Shown: positions 1 through 12,370, counted from the stretch's first letter. The stretch is DNA of 64,000 bases from Desmodesmus armatus (GCA_007449985.2 VIIQ02000555.1:372001-436000), one strand, 5' to 3'. The notes: generated from the letters alone by a model not told the origin. A program made the numbers and translations.

Positions 1-2994
1 ACTCGGGCGTCTGCCAGGCAGCAGGACTGCAGCAGCACCCAGCCACAGGCAGCACCTTCTGTACCCGCTGACAAGGGCATCCCCTCTCTGCCACCACCGC
101 CAGCAGCAGCAGCACCAGGAGCACGGGCTGCCAAACAGGACCCCCGCTTGTTGCTAGCAGCAGCAGCACCAGCAGCAGCAGCAGTGGCACTGCCCTCGGC
201 CACACCTGGCATGGCCTGCACCACAACAGACATCACTGCCACAGCTCAGGCAGCCAAGGCCAGCACACACCAGGCTGAGAAGCCTCCAACCTCCTCACAC
301 CTTGCAGCACCTTCCAAAGCAGACTCTGTTGCTGCGGCTGCGGCTGCTGCACAACCTCACTTGGCTGGCAAGGCCTGCGGTGATGGCAGCAACACGGAGC
401 AGGCCCCTACCCCTGTCACCCTGAGGTCACACACGGTTGAGCCAACACACCCGACAGACCCAAACCACAAGGGACCGCCAGTGGCAGCACGTGCAGGCCT
501 CTGCAGCAGCATCAACACTGGTGCAGCTCCAGTTGCTGTGTCAGCATCATCAGCGTCCCTCACAGGTGTCTCTGAGCCAAACTGCACATCAGACCCAGCC
601 TCTGCCAGCCTGCTGCTGCACACCAAGCAGCAGCAGCAGCAGCAGACTTTCAGGAGTCCAGTGACGCCAGGAGCAGCATTGACAGCAGCAGCAACAGCAG
701 ACTGTGCAGGGGCTGGAGCACCAGCAGCAAAGCTACCCGCCTGGCTAGCCGCGGCTGCAGCAGCTGCAGGTAGGCCAGCAGCCAAGCGTCGCAGGGAGGA
801 GCAGCTGGGTGGTGCTGACAACACCCAGCAGCAGCAGCAGGAGCGGCCTCTGCGCAGCCAGCGCCGCCGCTCCGTCTCTGCCTGTGATGCCGGCCCTGGT
901 GCAGCCAGCACACCGGTAGATACACCAGCAGCAGCAGCAGCAGCTCAGAAGCGGCCAAAACGCAGGGACCCCCAGTTTGACACTGCCAGCGATGAGGAAG
1001 GGGCCCAGCAGCAGCAGCAGGGCCTGGCACCCACAGCGACCCCTGCCTCAGCAGCGGCAGCAGCTGCTGCACAGACTGCAGGCACCTCAGGGATCGCATC
1101 AGCTGCTGCCACAGCAGCAGCAGGAGCAGCAGCAGATGCCGTTTTCAGCCCACGCATGACCACCCCCGCGGCCAAGCCACGCCCACTGCTCCTCCCAGCA
1201 GCACTGCCGGCCTCTGTGGCTGCAAACCCACCCAATGTCGGCAGGGCAGCAGCTGCCGCTGCTGGTGCTACTGCTGGTGCTGCAGCTGGCGGTGCTGCTG
1301 CTGCTGCTGCTGCTAGCCCAGCAACTGGATGGCCAGCAGGCAGCAGCCGGGGTGGTGTTGTGTTGGACGAGCTTGAGTTCCCCACCACCTTTTTTGACCC
1401 TGAAGACCCCCACACACTGAGGCTGCGGCCCAGGAGGGCAGCGGCAAGGGATGCAGACAAGCGCATGAGGGAGCAGAAGCAGCAGCTGGTGCAGCTGCAG
1501 GCACAGCTGCACAGCAAGGGCCAGGGGTCTGCTGGCAGGACTGACAGACAGCCAACAGCAGCAGATGGTGGCGGTGATGATGTGCCCCTGCTGCAAACAG
1601 GCAGCAGGCTGCAGCAGGCGCAGCGCCGCAAGCCAGCTGCAAGCATGAAGGACAACACAGCAGCAGCAGCTGCACCAGCAGAACCCCAGAGCCGCCCAAA
1701 GAAGCGCGCGGCAGCAGCAGCGGCAGCTGGTGTTGCCTGGGGTGTCACCCAGCCAGCTGCCCGCAAGCGGCTGTGCCTCATCAAGAACGCCCCACAAGGT
1801 GTACCTCCCGCAACACCAGCCGCTGCAACAGCCAAAGCCAAAGCAGCAGCTGCTAAGGCCAAACGCACCCGGGACAACCTTGAGCAGACCGCTGCAGCAG
1901 CAGACAGCGGTGATGGCCCCTCAGAGTCCCTCAGCGGCAGTGAGAGTGACAGCGACAGCGGGGCCACCAGCGGCAGCAGTGAGTGGGCAGCCAGTGGTGA
2001 GGGCGGCAGCAGCAGTGATGATGAGCCTGAACTGGAGGCAGAGTGGCCTGGGGCACACAGCAGCGGCCAGCAGAGGCCCGCAGCGGCAGCATCAGGAGCC
2101 CACGCCACCTCACGCAAGTGTGCTGCTGGTGCTGACGGCAGGGCAAGTAAACTGCCTCGACTCAACCCATCAGCAACAGCAGCAGCGGCAGCAGGAGGTG
2201 CTGCTGCTGGTGGTGGTGGTGTGCTGAATGCAGCTGGGCATGTGCGCAAGAGTGGGCCCAAGGGAGGGCGGCCCAGTGGTGCTGGCAACAGGACCCAGAT
2301 GGCCCCCAAGGGTGGTGGTGCGTTTGGGTGCCGCTCCACCCGCTTCACTGGTGTGTACAAGGCACAGCGGATGACGGTGCGCTGGAGGACGCAGTTCAGC
2401 TACGCACGCAAGGTGGGCTGGTGTATACGAATGGCGGTGGGTTTGTCCTTCACCTTGTACTGCATAGGGTGACCTTGAGGTCTGACTTGGCTCGTATTGG
2501 TCCACGGCGCACTAGGTTGCATAGGGCGGCAGGGCTGGCTGATCAATGCACACACCATCATAACAGCGTCAGTAAACTTGGGTGCGCAGGGCAAAGCTGC
2601 TTGCATTGACAGCCTATTACTGTGCATTCGCTCAACCCCCGCTACTACTGGTGCTATAGGGTATGCATGCAAGCAGCCATACAACATAGCAGCCTTGGCC
2701 ATGCAATGTTTGACACAGTCCCAGCAACAGTGCCTGACATCCAACACCATGCTGCTGCTCTGTTGCATGTTGTTCCTGCAGGTCTTGAACGTCGGCTGCT
2801 TTGGCACAGAGGAGGATGCTGCGCGTGCCTGGAACGCTGCTGCGATGCACTTCAGGGGTGGTGGCTGCTGGGTGAACCCTGTGGAGCCTGTGCTGCCAGA
2901 GGACCAGGGACTGGCCATAGCAGCAAGCCTGCCGCAGCCGGAGGGGGGTTCGCTGCTGCCTGCAGCCATGGCCCTACAGGCTGACGACACCTGA
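1..2994 (+). CDS. AP2-domain protein, 5'-partial
   Basis: The frame is open from base 1, so the gene starts outside the window. Two exons are visible, 1-2412 and 2782-2994. The donor follows AAG, the acceptor is cctgCAG, and the junction is phase 0. The join rebuilds one AP2/ERF DNA-binding domain near the C-terminus: RFTGVYKAQRMTVRWRTQF runs up to the junction and GCFGTEEDAARAWNAAAMHF follows it. The last block is the typical AP2 helix (EEDAARAWNAAA). The roughly 800 residues before it are low complexity, with Ala, Gln and Ser runs and Lys/Arg-rich patches that look like nuclear localisation signals; a GRPSG AT-hook-like motif lies close to the AP2 domain. The inferred role is a nuclear transcription factor. 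A single C-terminal AP2 domain on a long disordered protein is common in chlorophytes. Target genes cannot be told from sequence. Confidence 0.85.
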
Positions 2995-3958
2995 GGGCAT
3001 GTAGCCATAGGGCAGGAAGGGATTGAGGTGCGGTGGGGAAGATACAGACAGAGCCCAGTAGGTGGTGTGGCTGCTGTGGTGCAGCTGGAGCAGTATGGCT
3101 GCATGGCGTGCTGAACTGACAGCTTGTTGCTGCTGGCTCCCAGCTGGGGGTGTGCTGGTGGGTGTCTTGCAACTCTGATTGAATGTGTCATTGCTCACCT
3201 GCTCAAGCAGGGGTGCATGGACAGGGTCTGATGGTGCCATGGGTGCAAGCTGGTGTGAATGGTCAAGCATATGCAGCATGGTTGCCTGCATGCAGGCCTG
3301 CCCAGTATGAATTGGGTGAGGCAGATGGTGCTACCAGGAGGCCTGATTTGCACCCTGGGTGAGGGGGAAAGGCATGTACAACAGGTGCATGCAGTGTGAG
3401 AGCAGCGGGAGATGCATGGGTATGTCGCCAGCTGGAGGTTGCTGGCTGTGGGTCATGCCTGCACGCCTTGTTGCTTGAGATCAGTGTTGTCTGTTGCCCT
3501 CACATGACCCAACAATACCAGGTTGTGTACCGTGGTGCTGCCCTGCCTTGTGTGTGCTCAGGAAGGAGTTTGTGACACAGTCCTTGCATGTTCCACACAG
3601 GGCGTGTGTAGACAAGGGACACTGTGTGTGTAGTGTGTGAGCCAAGCGTGTGGGTGTGCCACGCAAAGTCAGTCCATGCTCAGTGTCCTGGGCCGTCCTT
3701 GAGGCTCTCTGTGGTGTGTTGAGCCACGCACAGTGGCCGCCTGACACAGGTTTACTTGACGTTCCTGACTGGCTGTGCCCGCTGCCGGCCGTCGTGTGTT
3801 CCGGCCACAATGGCTGTGCACAGGCAGTAGGGCCGGAACCATGTTGATGTTGCGCTCTTCAGCCAGGCTCCATAGGAATGCTTGCTTGCCTGACGTGTTG
3901 TCAGTGTGTTGAGCCAGGAGTCAGGAGCCAGTTTGTGTTCATATGATGTTCAACATCT

Positions 3959-3998
3959 ATATGCTGGCATAGGTGTGTTTGGAGCATCGCCAGCATAT
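3959..3998. repeat. Small inverted repeat
   Basis: Ten-base arms atatgctggc (3959-3968) and gccagcatat (3989-3998) are separated by 20 bases. A short imperfect palindrome, gatgttcaacatc, lies just upstream at about 3945. Function is unknown. Confidence 0.5.
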
Positions 3999-6650
3999 GG
4001 CAGCACAGGTACATTTTGGGCACAGCGATAGCCAGGAGAAGGGCATATGCATAAGCCACACCCTCTGCTCATTGAGTCTGTGGGCGATGTGATCATACCC
4101 TTTGGTGTGTCAAAGCCGTTATGCCTTTGGTTAGGTCATGATTTTGTTGGACACGTTTATATGCCCAGGCAAGCAGGTGACTAAGTCCAAGGGAGTGGTG
4201 GTGTGGTTAGTGACAAAGTCGAAGGGCAATGGTGAGTAACACTGTGCGTCTTTGTAGACTAGATCGTCGTGATGTGATGTGGGTGTGCCAGCTCATCTTA
4301 TGCGCCATCAGGTCTCCTGGTGCCACGGCTGCGCAAGGCGGCTCAATGTCAATGTTGTCAGGGCTTCAGTTTTGGTGAACTCATGTGCACCGCACAATTT
4401 GTGAGCCGTGTGACATGTCAGGCAGGACCCTTTCTTTTGTAAGTATGGGTGGATGGTTCTGTGTGTGGTCTGGGCAGGACACTTGGAGTGTGTTGGAAGT
4501 CGCACAGGCTATGCCGTCAGGCAGTCCCTCATCACAATCAAGTGACAGCTGGTCTCAGGATGTGGGCAGCTGTTAGCTTGGTGCGAATAATGGGCGATTG
4601 ATGAAGAGATGTGTGGCTCTGTCAGTCGAGTTGGGTCACTGCAGCCAACTTTACCCCACACTGGATACTGCAGCATCTGGAGATGTGCATCTTGTGAGTG
4701 AGATGTGAGGTCAGCGGCATAGAGTGGTGTAAGTTGACACTGTCGACAAAGCCTGCACAAAGACTTGTATAATGCAGTGCTCTTTTTGACATGTGAGTGG
4801 GTTGCACACTGCTTCAATGGATTTCCAAACTTATTGAGCATTGAAACCTCTTCCAGCAGCAGCATGAATGAGGACGGCACCCGAAGTTACACACTTGCCA
4901 CTTAGCCAAGCAGGAGGCAAAATTGGGTCGGGAACATATTGGATGCAAGATGGCTCCAGGGTCGGGTGTGCAGGCACACACTGCAGGCTGATGCATAGCC
5001 ACACCCACACACACGCACCACCAGTTACACAACGCAACGGACCACTGAGAACCATCCATCTGCACGAGTAGGGCAGTTAGGGGGACATGACCCTGCTGTA
5101 AAGGCCTGGGCATCGTGTGCACCGGGTGCACCGCGGGAGCAAAAGATACACTGGTCAGCCATCATTGAACACAGCCTGCGCCCACAATGACACTCCACAC
5201 GTGGACAGTTGCACACTGGAGAGTGTCTGTGCACATAATCCGCTGCGCCTTGTGTCACGAAGCAGCACATGTAAACAACAACAACAATCACCCTTAGGCA
5301 AGCCCCTGTCACAACACCAGCGGCAGTCAGCCAAGCCTGCAGGTAACACAGTCAGCGTTCAAGAAATAGAACACAGGTCAAGCACACGCATATGCACAGC
5401 TCAAGGCCTTGCCTGCATCCACAAAGCCATGCAGCACCATGCACGCATGCATACACACACAGGTAACAAAACCCTGCCGCCCCACCACCCGCACACCCTG
5501 CCACCCCACACCAGCACACACACCCCTGCCCAACCTTCCACCACGTTTCTTCCAACTTGGACCACCACCCACCCACGCTGTTGGCAGCAGCAAACTGCCA
5601 CACTGCAGCTGCTGGACAGCCATGCCGTATCAGCACACGTGCGTCTGTCCCTCACACCAGGCTTGACACAGTACGATTGGGATGTGCAGCACACCCAAGC
5701 CCAAGAGACCCCGCCTTGCATGCCACATCACAAAACCGCACACACAGACATCAGCAGGGGGCGCGGCAACCCACCCCAGCAGCTGGCCAAAACCACACAC
5801 ACAACACCGCTGCCAGCCAGCAGCCACACTGCTGCTGCAAACTGCGCAGAGGGACGCCACCACAGGCCAATGACTGCCTGCCAATCAGCACACATCGGCC
5901 TCATCACCTGCAGGGGGCTTCCAGCCCGTGCTGGCTAAGCCAGGGCACTGCCAGCTGCACCACGCAACCACGGCAGGCCTTAGGTCCTGCCAATAAGGGC
6001 ACCCAACACACTGCCCTGTCCAGCATTTTTTTGCCAGCACCACAGCTGGGTGCTGATTTTTGTAAGGTTTGCAACAAAGACTGCTTGTCGCCTGCACAAG
6101 TATGATAAGGAACATCCCAAAGCCACCTGCAAAGCAATCATGTCCTGCTCGCAGCTCGCCTCTCGTGTTAAAGCAACACACAACTGATGGCAACAGTCAA
6201 CACTCGCGCACCTCTCTGCCTTGCAGCTGCAGAGGGCTACAGCAGCAGGCTGTGCTGACAGCTGGTGCGTTGCAACACTCTGGTGTGGTGCGACACAGCT
6301 CTCGTGCAGCCCTGCCAAAGCCTGTAAAGACACTGCAAAGGACTACACACACAAATACACGCTTCAGCCAGGGTGAAGTGCCTGGGATCCCTCCAACCTG
6401 CCAGCCTCAGCAGGCCATAAAGGCAACACCAGTCTGGCTTTGCTATCACACCACGTCTGCCCCTCCTAGCGATGTGCGAGGGGCCAGAATACCATGGCAC
6501 CGGCTGTCCTCATCCTTTTTGTGTACGCTATCAACACACACGGTCAACACACGGCGCAACACACACCACTAAACCAGAGCCTCAGGCCACCAGCACCAAT
6601 GAAGGCCCAGCTGCACACTACCTGCACAGATGCAGAGAAGGGCCCCTGTG

Positions 6651-6655
6651 TTACA
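6651..6655 (-). terminator. Candidate TGTAA poly(A) signal for cyclin
   Basis: The minus strand reads TGTAA, the usual chlorophyte polyadenylation signal, about 295 bases past the cyclin stop codon. This is inferred from the motif and its position only. Confidence 0.3.
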
Positions 6656-6948
6656 GGCAAGCACCAACTGCGATGCACCCGTGGCTGGACCGAGCCCATG
6701 CACGCAAACAATTGCCGCACGCAGGCGCAACGATCAGCAGACCCCATCCCCAACCCCCCACACCACCCCGACAAAGTCAGCCCAATCATGAGGAGCTTGG
6801 CCTGCAGCTTGCAAGGCTACCACACTGCCGGCCTGTGACTGCACAGCTGCTGCCACTGGCGTCCAGCTGCAGGTTGCGTGCTGCACCAGAAACTGCTGGC
6901 GCTGGCACTGGCCTGGCAGGCGAGCCCACGTGAGCGGCTGCTGTCCCT

Positions 6949-8824
6949 TCACTGTGCCATGGCCACCACCTCCATGCTCGCCCTGTGGTAAGCACGAGGC
7001 CTGAAGTCGCTGCCATCCAGCATGTCCACACTGCTCCTGCGCTTGCGGTGCACCACGGCCAGCTGCTGGATGAGCTGCTGCTGGTGCTGCTGCTGCTGGA
7101 ACAGCTGAGCCATCTGCTGGGCGCTGTTGACCGCTGCAGCCGCTGCCAGCCCGCAAGCACCTGCAGGGCTGGTTGCCTCCCAGCAAGCTGGAGCACCCTG
7201 GCCGCTGCTGCACACCACACTGCCTGCGACGTTGCTGGAGGCTGCGGCATCAACAGCGCCTGGCACTGCCATGACTGTCGTGTCCATTGCAGTTGCCATG
7301 CCACACGCGCTGCTGTAGGCTGCTGCCATCTGTGCGACCAGGCGCCCACTCTGTGCGTCCAGCAAGACACCCACCAGCTGCTCAGGTGTGACCGACAGCC
7401 TGAACTCCAGGAGCTGCAGCATCTCCAGCTCAAGGCGGTTCAGCTCAGCTGTTGACACGCCACCAACCTAAGCAAAAAATAGCAGCAGCAGCAGCAGCGA
7501 CAGGAGCGTTTACCCCTGAGTTGAACTGCTGGACCACCAAGTCAACGCCCCCAGGTGTCAAGAAAAATGCACAGCCATATACCACTTGTGGTGTCGGTGT
7601 TGCTGTGAGCTAGAACAAGCTGCTGCTGCTGCCAGTACAGTAACAACCCCGCTCAACACAGGGCATGGAGTAGAGCTTGAGCACCCTGCTGACACCAGGA
7701 CAGTGCAAACACACCAGAGCATAAGGAGGACAGCACCCAAGGACCACCTCTGCTGAAGCAAGCACGCCCACCTTTGCATAGAATGCATTGTTGAAGTAGC
7801 GGTCATCCAGGAACTTGGCAGAGATCAGCACCCCAGTGAGGACCAACCGGTGCACATTCAGCCTCGTGGGTGCAAAGCTGGTGTCCTGCTGTGCCAGCTT
7901 CAGCATGTGGACCATGCTGTGAGCGAAGCAGGCAGGACTGCACTTTGCATACTTGGCGATGCGCACCAGGTAAGCCTCAATGCTGATGGGGGGTGCCCTC
8001 AGACCGTGGAACACAGTCAGCTGGGGGGACGCACCACCAACATCATGACCCTGGCGGGAGACAGCAGCGTGATGGTGTTAACCTTGGTTGTAGAGAGCTA
8101 AGACACACCAGAAGTGCGGGCTACCACACAAAGCTCTTGCCAAATGCTGCTTGTGCAGGCCAGATAGCAGCTTGCAGCAGCGACACAACGCTAACAAGCC
8201 ACAGCACACACAGCCATCCCCTCCAGCTTTCAGAACATATGTATGACAATCTGCTGCTGTTTGTGAAAGGATGCCACAAACAGCACTGGTCAGAGCTGAG
8301 CCTTGTGCTGGGATGCCAGCTGCTGCTGCATGCCCAGTATACCCATGCAAGCTGTGCAAGGGCACAGCAGCAACCAAGGGCTGACCTGCAGCCTGGCATG
8401 AAGCCTAGCATGCTCCCTCTGCTCTGTGGCATCCACCATGGCCTCCAGGACGTTGGCCAGCAGCGACAGCAGGCGAGAATCCTCAGGCTGGTCCACAGCG
8501 GGGTTCTGCACCAGAGGCGGCGTCCATCAAGGTCAAAACAAAACAAATATTATATCGACACCTATTGACAGCCAAGCAAGGCTCAAGCAGCCGACCCATG
8601 ATGATGCCTGCAGCCCTGCCTCCTCTTACCAGCATTTCAAGGCATGACAAGGCATCCGCGGAACAGTCCATAGACGGGCGCGGTGCCACTGCGTCCTGGA
8701 ACGAGCCACCCAGCCCCCATGCCTGCTCCTTCACCACCATGGCCTCCTCACGCACACCACCACCAGACCTCAAGGCCTCAAGCCCACAGTCCACGAACCA
8801 CACGCGAACGTGGGCTGTAGGCAC
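6949..8824 (-). CDS. P/U-type (PHO80-like) cyclin
   Basis: Four phase-0 exons join as 8824-8630, 8505-8386, 8020-7772 and 7467-6949, giving 360 residues. The cyclin core lies at about residues 67-220: SRLLSLLANVLEAMV, FHGLRAPPISIEAYLVRI, CSPACFAHSMVHMLKL, LNVHRLVLTGVLISAKFLDD, YFNNAFYAK and, across the last junction, VGGVSTAELNRLELEMLQLL. This order is that of plant CYCU/CYCP and yeast Pho80 cyclins, which pair with CDKA/Pho85-type kinases in phosphate and nutrient or cell-cycle control. The C-terminal part is Gln/Ala-rich and ends in an Arg/Ser-rich tail. The first ATG (8824) is used; an internal ATG 28 codons later is possible. The gene is head to head with the unknown gene at 9218. A decayed copy of its second exon lies at about 11850-11985. 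Confidence 0.88.
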
Positions 8825-9217
8825 TGTTGGCCTGAGGCACTTGGGCCTGTGTCTTCAACAGTCCATACTGAGTTTGTTCGCTGTTTGCCTTTTTGGCAAA
8901 ACACAGTGCTGTCTAAAGGGGAAGGAAACCCCCCCGAAAGATTGAAGAAACCTTAAGAGCGTGAAGCTGCTGCCTATGACCCCTCTGACACACAACCTTG
9001 TCATGTGTGGCCAACTGCCTTGCCATGTGTGAACAACGGCCAAGTGGGGCCCTTGATGTCCTTTAGAAGTTCAGTGGTCTCTCTAGTTTTTACCAATCAT
9101 CAGCACACACCTTGCATGCCTCCAGACCCCCACACCAGGCAGCCCCCTGAGCCCGGACTTTTCCACCCTGCCCCCCAGCTCGCCCCCACCCCATCTTCAG
9201 CCTAGCCTAGGACAGCA
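8825..9217. promoter_or_regulatory. Shared upstream region, cyclin / unknown gene
   Basis: These 393 bases separate two divergent start codons, so both promoters must lie here or in unseen 5' UTR introns. No clear TATA box is visible. Confidence 0.35.
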
Positions 9218-9774
9218 ATGAGGCCCATGAAGCAACAATCAGCTGGGTGGCACCTCCACCTTTCTCCACACGCTAAGCTAGCTCAGCAGTTGACATGCGT
9301 GCGGCACCACTGCCGCCCATCCACCCACGCCCCCAGCCAACGCCAGCCAGCAGCAGTAGTCCCTCTCGCAGCAGCAACAGCAGACACCCCTGCAAGTGTT
9401 CCAGCAGCAAGGGAGGACTCTCTGCTCCTGGCCTACTATGCTTGCCAGAACCAGTCCCTGTTTGCAGCACAGTGCTTTGTGGAGGGTGTGCTTGACGCGT
9501 ACACTTGCGGGTACAACGTGGACCAGCTGCAGACAGCCCTGCAGCTCAGGAACATGCAGCAGGGGGGCGCGCTCTTGCAGCCGCAGGACGAGAACCTGCT
9601 GCTGTCCTGGATCATCCTCGTCATGCTGGCAGCACAGGAGGTGGGCAGCCCCCTGGCAGCACCTGCTGATGCTGCCACAAGCGCATCTGCGCCTCCTGCA
9701 CTTGCTGCAGACACCCCGATACTGGGATCCAGCAGCAGCAGCCTGCAGCAGCGACGGCTGAGACCAACTCAAAC

Positions 9775-9825
<51 letters not shown>

Positions 9826-11509
9826 GCACCGCCTGCAGCAGCTGCCGCTGGTGCTGCTGCTGGTGGCATCAGCAGTGCCTTCAGCCGGGAAGTGATGGGC
9901 CTCCTGCAATTTGCCAAGCAGGCAGCCAAGCTCTGGTTCGATGAGGGCTACAACGTGCAGAAGCTGCAGAGCCTGCAGGCCACAGTGGCATCAGACCCTG
10001 CCCAGGGCCAGAGCCAGTTCCTGGTCATGATGCAGCAGTACACCCGCCTGGTCATCATAGCACTCGAGGTGGCAGCGGCCTGCAAGCTGCGCACAGTGCG
10101 GCCCCTGGACAACGAGCTCTCTCTGGAACTTGCCCCTCAGGCTACACCGCAGCATTCGGGCCGCAGGCGCTGGCACCATACAGCACGCACCAGCAGCAGC
10201 AGGATGGCAGCGGCGGCGGAGACGTACAGGACATCAGCAGCAGTAGCAGCCGCAGCAGCGGCAGCGATGCCCAGCCGCTTGGGCTGGTGACCGCTGCTGC
10301 CGTCGCTGCAGGGCGGGGTGGGGTGCGTGCCCATGCAGTGCGGCTGATGACAGCCTTTGTGGGTGCTGTCATCGGCTCCTCCTACGCCAAGCAGGCCTTT
10401 GTGCTGGCAGCATTGGAGGCGTATGAGGCTGGCATCCCTGCAGAGGTCCTGCACAAGCAGCTGGCGGAGGCAGAGTTTGCCCAGACAGGGGGCCTTGTGC
10501 CTGCGCTGCCCCAGCCTGAGGTGCTGGTGGAGATCAACCGCACCCTGTTTGGCCGCTGGCTGTCGCTTGTGTACATGTCAGCTGCTCAGATGAATGCGGT
10601 GTTTCCTGCAGCGGGTCAGCACAGTGGGTGGGCCTGGTATGGTGGGGAGGATGAGGTGCAGGCAAACGCCATGGCAGGGTTTGTGGCGCAGGCGCTGCTG
10701 CGGCTGCAGGAGGAGGCAGCAGCGGCTGCTGATGCAGCGGAGGAGCAGCAGGGGGACCTTGATGTGGCGAGAGTGGCTGAGGATCCGTTGGTGCAGCGGG
10801 TAAAGTGAGTGTCAAGGTCAAGGCTGCCTTGTTGACGTCATGATCGCATTTGTGTGGATCATGTGGCCAGCAGCAGGGCATGTTGATGCTGATGTTTATA
10901 GGCTTGGTCATGGTGCCGCGCTGTCACGGATATCACCCGGTCTCAACCCAGCCCAACAGCTTGTCCCACAACCATCCTGCACGTCTGACACAGATGGATC
11001 AACGCGTCTGAAGGCATGCCTGAATGTCCCCTTCCCTACTATCCCATCATCTATACACACACAGACCATAACACACATGTGACGTTGTGCTCGGCTGCCG
11101 CTTGCATGCTAATGCTCCTGGCCCGCTGCACTGTGGGGTCCTAGGCTGACTACCCTCACCGACACATGTGCTGACAAAGGCACACACCAATTTCATTTCG
11201 TGTTGGTGAACATGTATGAAAATACGAAGGGGCGGGTGCTGTGCTGGTATTGTGTCTATGTGGCTGACACCTCTTGCTGTGCTTGACCTGCAGGTCGACC
11301 CAGAGTCTGCTCAGCAGCTGGAGGCTGCCAGCAAGCAGCTGCAGCAGGAGTTCAGAGAGCAGGGCACCATCAGGGGCAAAGAAGTGCCGGTGATGGTGAG
11401 GGTCCCTGACCCTGACCTTGAGGCCACTTCTGGTGCTGTGCGGATCTGGCGGCAGCAGCTAGAGCTTGTGCAGGCAGTGTACGAGTACATGCGCGCCTTG
11501 CAAGGCTGA
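9218..11509 (+). CDS. Unknown protein with three related helical blocks
   Basis: I do not recognise this family. Coding runs in three frames: 9218 to about 9640/9890 (start ATG 9218), about 9700-10290, and about 10140-10799. The last exon, 11294-11509, is joined by GTAAAG at 10800 and ctgCAG at 11293, phase 0. Three segments resemble each other: an aromatic/Ala helix, a Gly-Tyr or Ala-Gly turn, a Leu-Gln helix, then a Leu-rich helix. Examples are VLDAYTCGYNVDQLQTALQL, KLWFDEGYNVQKLQSLQA and ALEAYEAGIPAEVLHKQLAE. The linkers are Ala/Gln/Ser-rich. The two frame changes may be introns (candidates 9641-9732 and 10069-10229) or single-base losses; neither is proven. The C-terminal exon ends in WRQQLELVQAVYEYMRALQG. 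No targeting signal is clear. No function is proposed. Confidence 0.6.
9777..9824 (+). repeat. (CAG)n microsatellite
   Basis: About sixteen uninterrupted CAG units lie inside the unknown gene. They read poly-Gln in one frame and poly-Ala in the next, so the frame through this point cannot be fixed from sequence alone. Confidence 0.9.
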
Positions 11510-11539
11510 TGCATGGTGTAGTGCTTGTGTCTGCATCGC

Positions 11540-11820
11540 ATCGGGTTGGTGCCCACATGTGCAACACACTCTGTACAGAGTGGCTTGTTGGGGGTCAGCT
11601 GCTGGGCCGTCGTGACTTCACCTTGGTTGTTTCCTGCAGTGGTACCAGCTACACTGCATAGAGACCCTCGATTCTTTTGTTGTGAGTTTCAGTTGTGGTT
11701 GGTTCCTGGTGCTGTATAGGGGTCGCAGAGGCACCATTAAAAAGTAGCACCTCAGGTCGACTCATGGTCATGCTGCCCAGGAAGCTGGATTGTTATACGT
11801 CATTGGTTTCACGGCGGCTG
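11540..11820 (+). repeat. Diverged direct repeat, copy 1 (pre-AspRS)
   Basis: This copy aligns with 12080-12370. Shared landmarks in the same order are gtgcaacac..ctctgt.cag, a ggggtcag, then a start-codon region. The end of this copy reads MVMLPRKLDCYTSLVS, against [16 protein letters not shown] at the start of AspRS. It is therefore a duplicated and decayed AspRS 5' end. Confidence 0.6.
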
Positions 11821-11849
11821 AACACTGCGCATGGTAAACCCACACAAGG

Positions 11850-11985
11850 TAGCTTGCATAGTGCTGTGCAAGGGCAGGACAGCAAGCAAGCGCTGTCCTG
11901 CAGCCTGGCATGAAGCCTTGCATGCTAGGCGGCATCCACCACTCCGCTTGGCGGTATCCACCATGGCCTCCAGGACGTTGCAACC
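11850..11985 (-). pseudogene. Relic of cyclin exon 2 and intron 2
   Basis: The plus strand carries cctgcagcctggcatgaagc and atccaccatggcctccagga, both also found at 8386-8460 in the cyclin gene. Read on the minus strand it keeps NVLEAMVD and then diverges with insertions. No other cyclin exon lies nearby, so this is a stranded fragment. It sits between the two direct repeat copies. Confidence 0.7.
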
Positions 11986-12079
11986 ACGTGGTGCACCAGG
12001 CCAACAGCAACAGCAGCAACAACAATGTGCACATGGCAAGGCTCAAATGCTGTAGCCCTGATGTCTGCAATCTACTTGG

Positions 12080-12370
12080 ATGGTGCCACGTGTGCAACAC
12101 CCTCTGTGCAGTGTGCTGGCTGGGGTCAGATATATGGCTGTCGTGCCAGGCTGTCACTTTGAACTCCTGAAGTACCGCAACGTACACTGTTGAGTCACCC
12201 TCAGCTCCTTTCATGGTCATTGTTCAGTGTTAGCTGTTCTACGGGCTTTGATTCACTGGCTTTACAGCGGTGTCGGGGACACCGTTGAGCTGAATCGCAC
12301 CTCGGGCCAACATCATGGCCATGCTGCAGAGGATGCTTAATTGCAACACGTCACTGATTTCATCAGTATC
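12080..12370 (+). repeat. Diverged direct repeat, copy 2 (overlaps AspRS start)
   Basis: This is the partner of 11540-11820, offset by about 540 bases. It contains the AspRS start codon at 12315 and the first residues of its presequence. Confidence 0.6.

Larger units (their letters stand above)
2995..6948. other. Gene-free stretch between AP2 gene and cyclin
   Basis: No ORF here has recognisable domains or credible splice joins. The longest plus-strand ORF (5117-5938) is a His/Thr/Pro-rich translation of CAC/ACA-rich DNA. About 3900-4300 is less GC-rich than the flanks. The right end presumably holds the cyclin 3' UTR, and the left end the AP2 3' UTR. Confidence 0.5.

Noticed and set aside
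357..2360. Long minus-strand and second-frame ORFs across the AP2 exon
   Set aside because: They are poly-Ala/Ser/Leu shadows of CAG-rich coding on the plus strand, with no domain in any of them.
5117..5938. 273-codon plus-strand ORF
   Set aside because: It is a His/Thr/Pro-rich reading of CAC/ACA-rich DNA with no domain, splice context or codon pattern like the real genes.
10287..10311. 25-base GT...TGCAG mini-intron in the unknown gene
   Set aside because: Removing it does not bring the next block into frame, and it is far below normal intron length.
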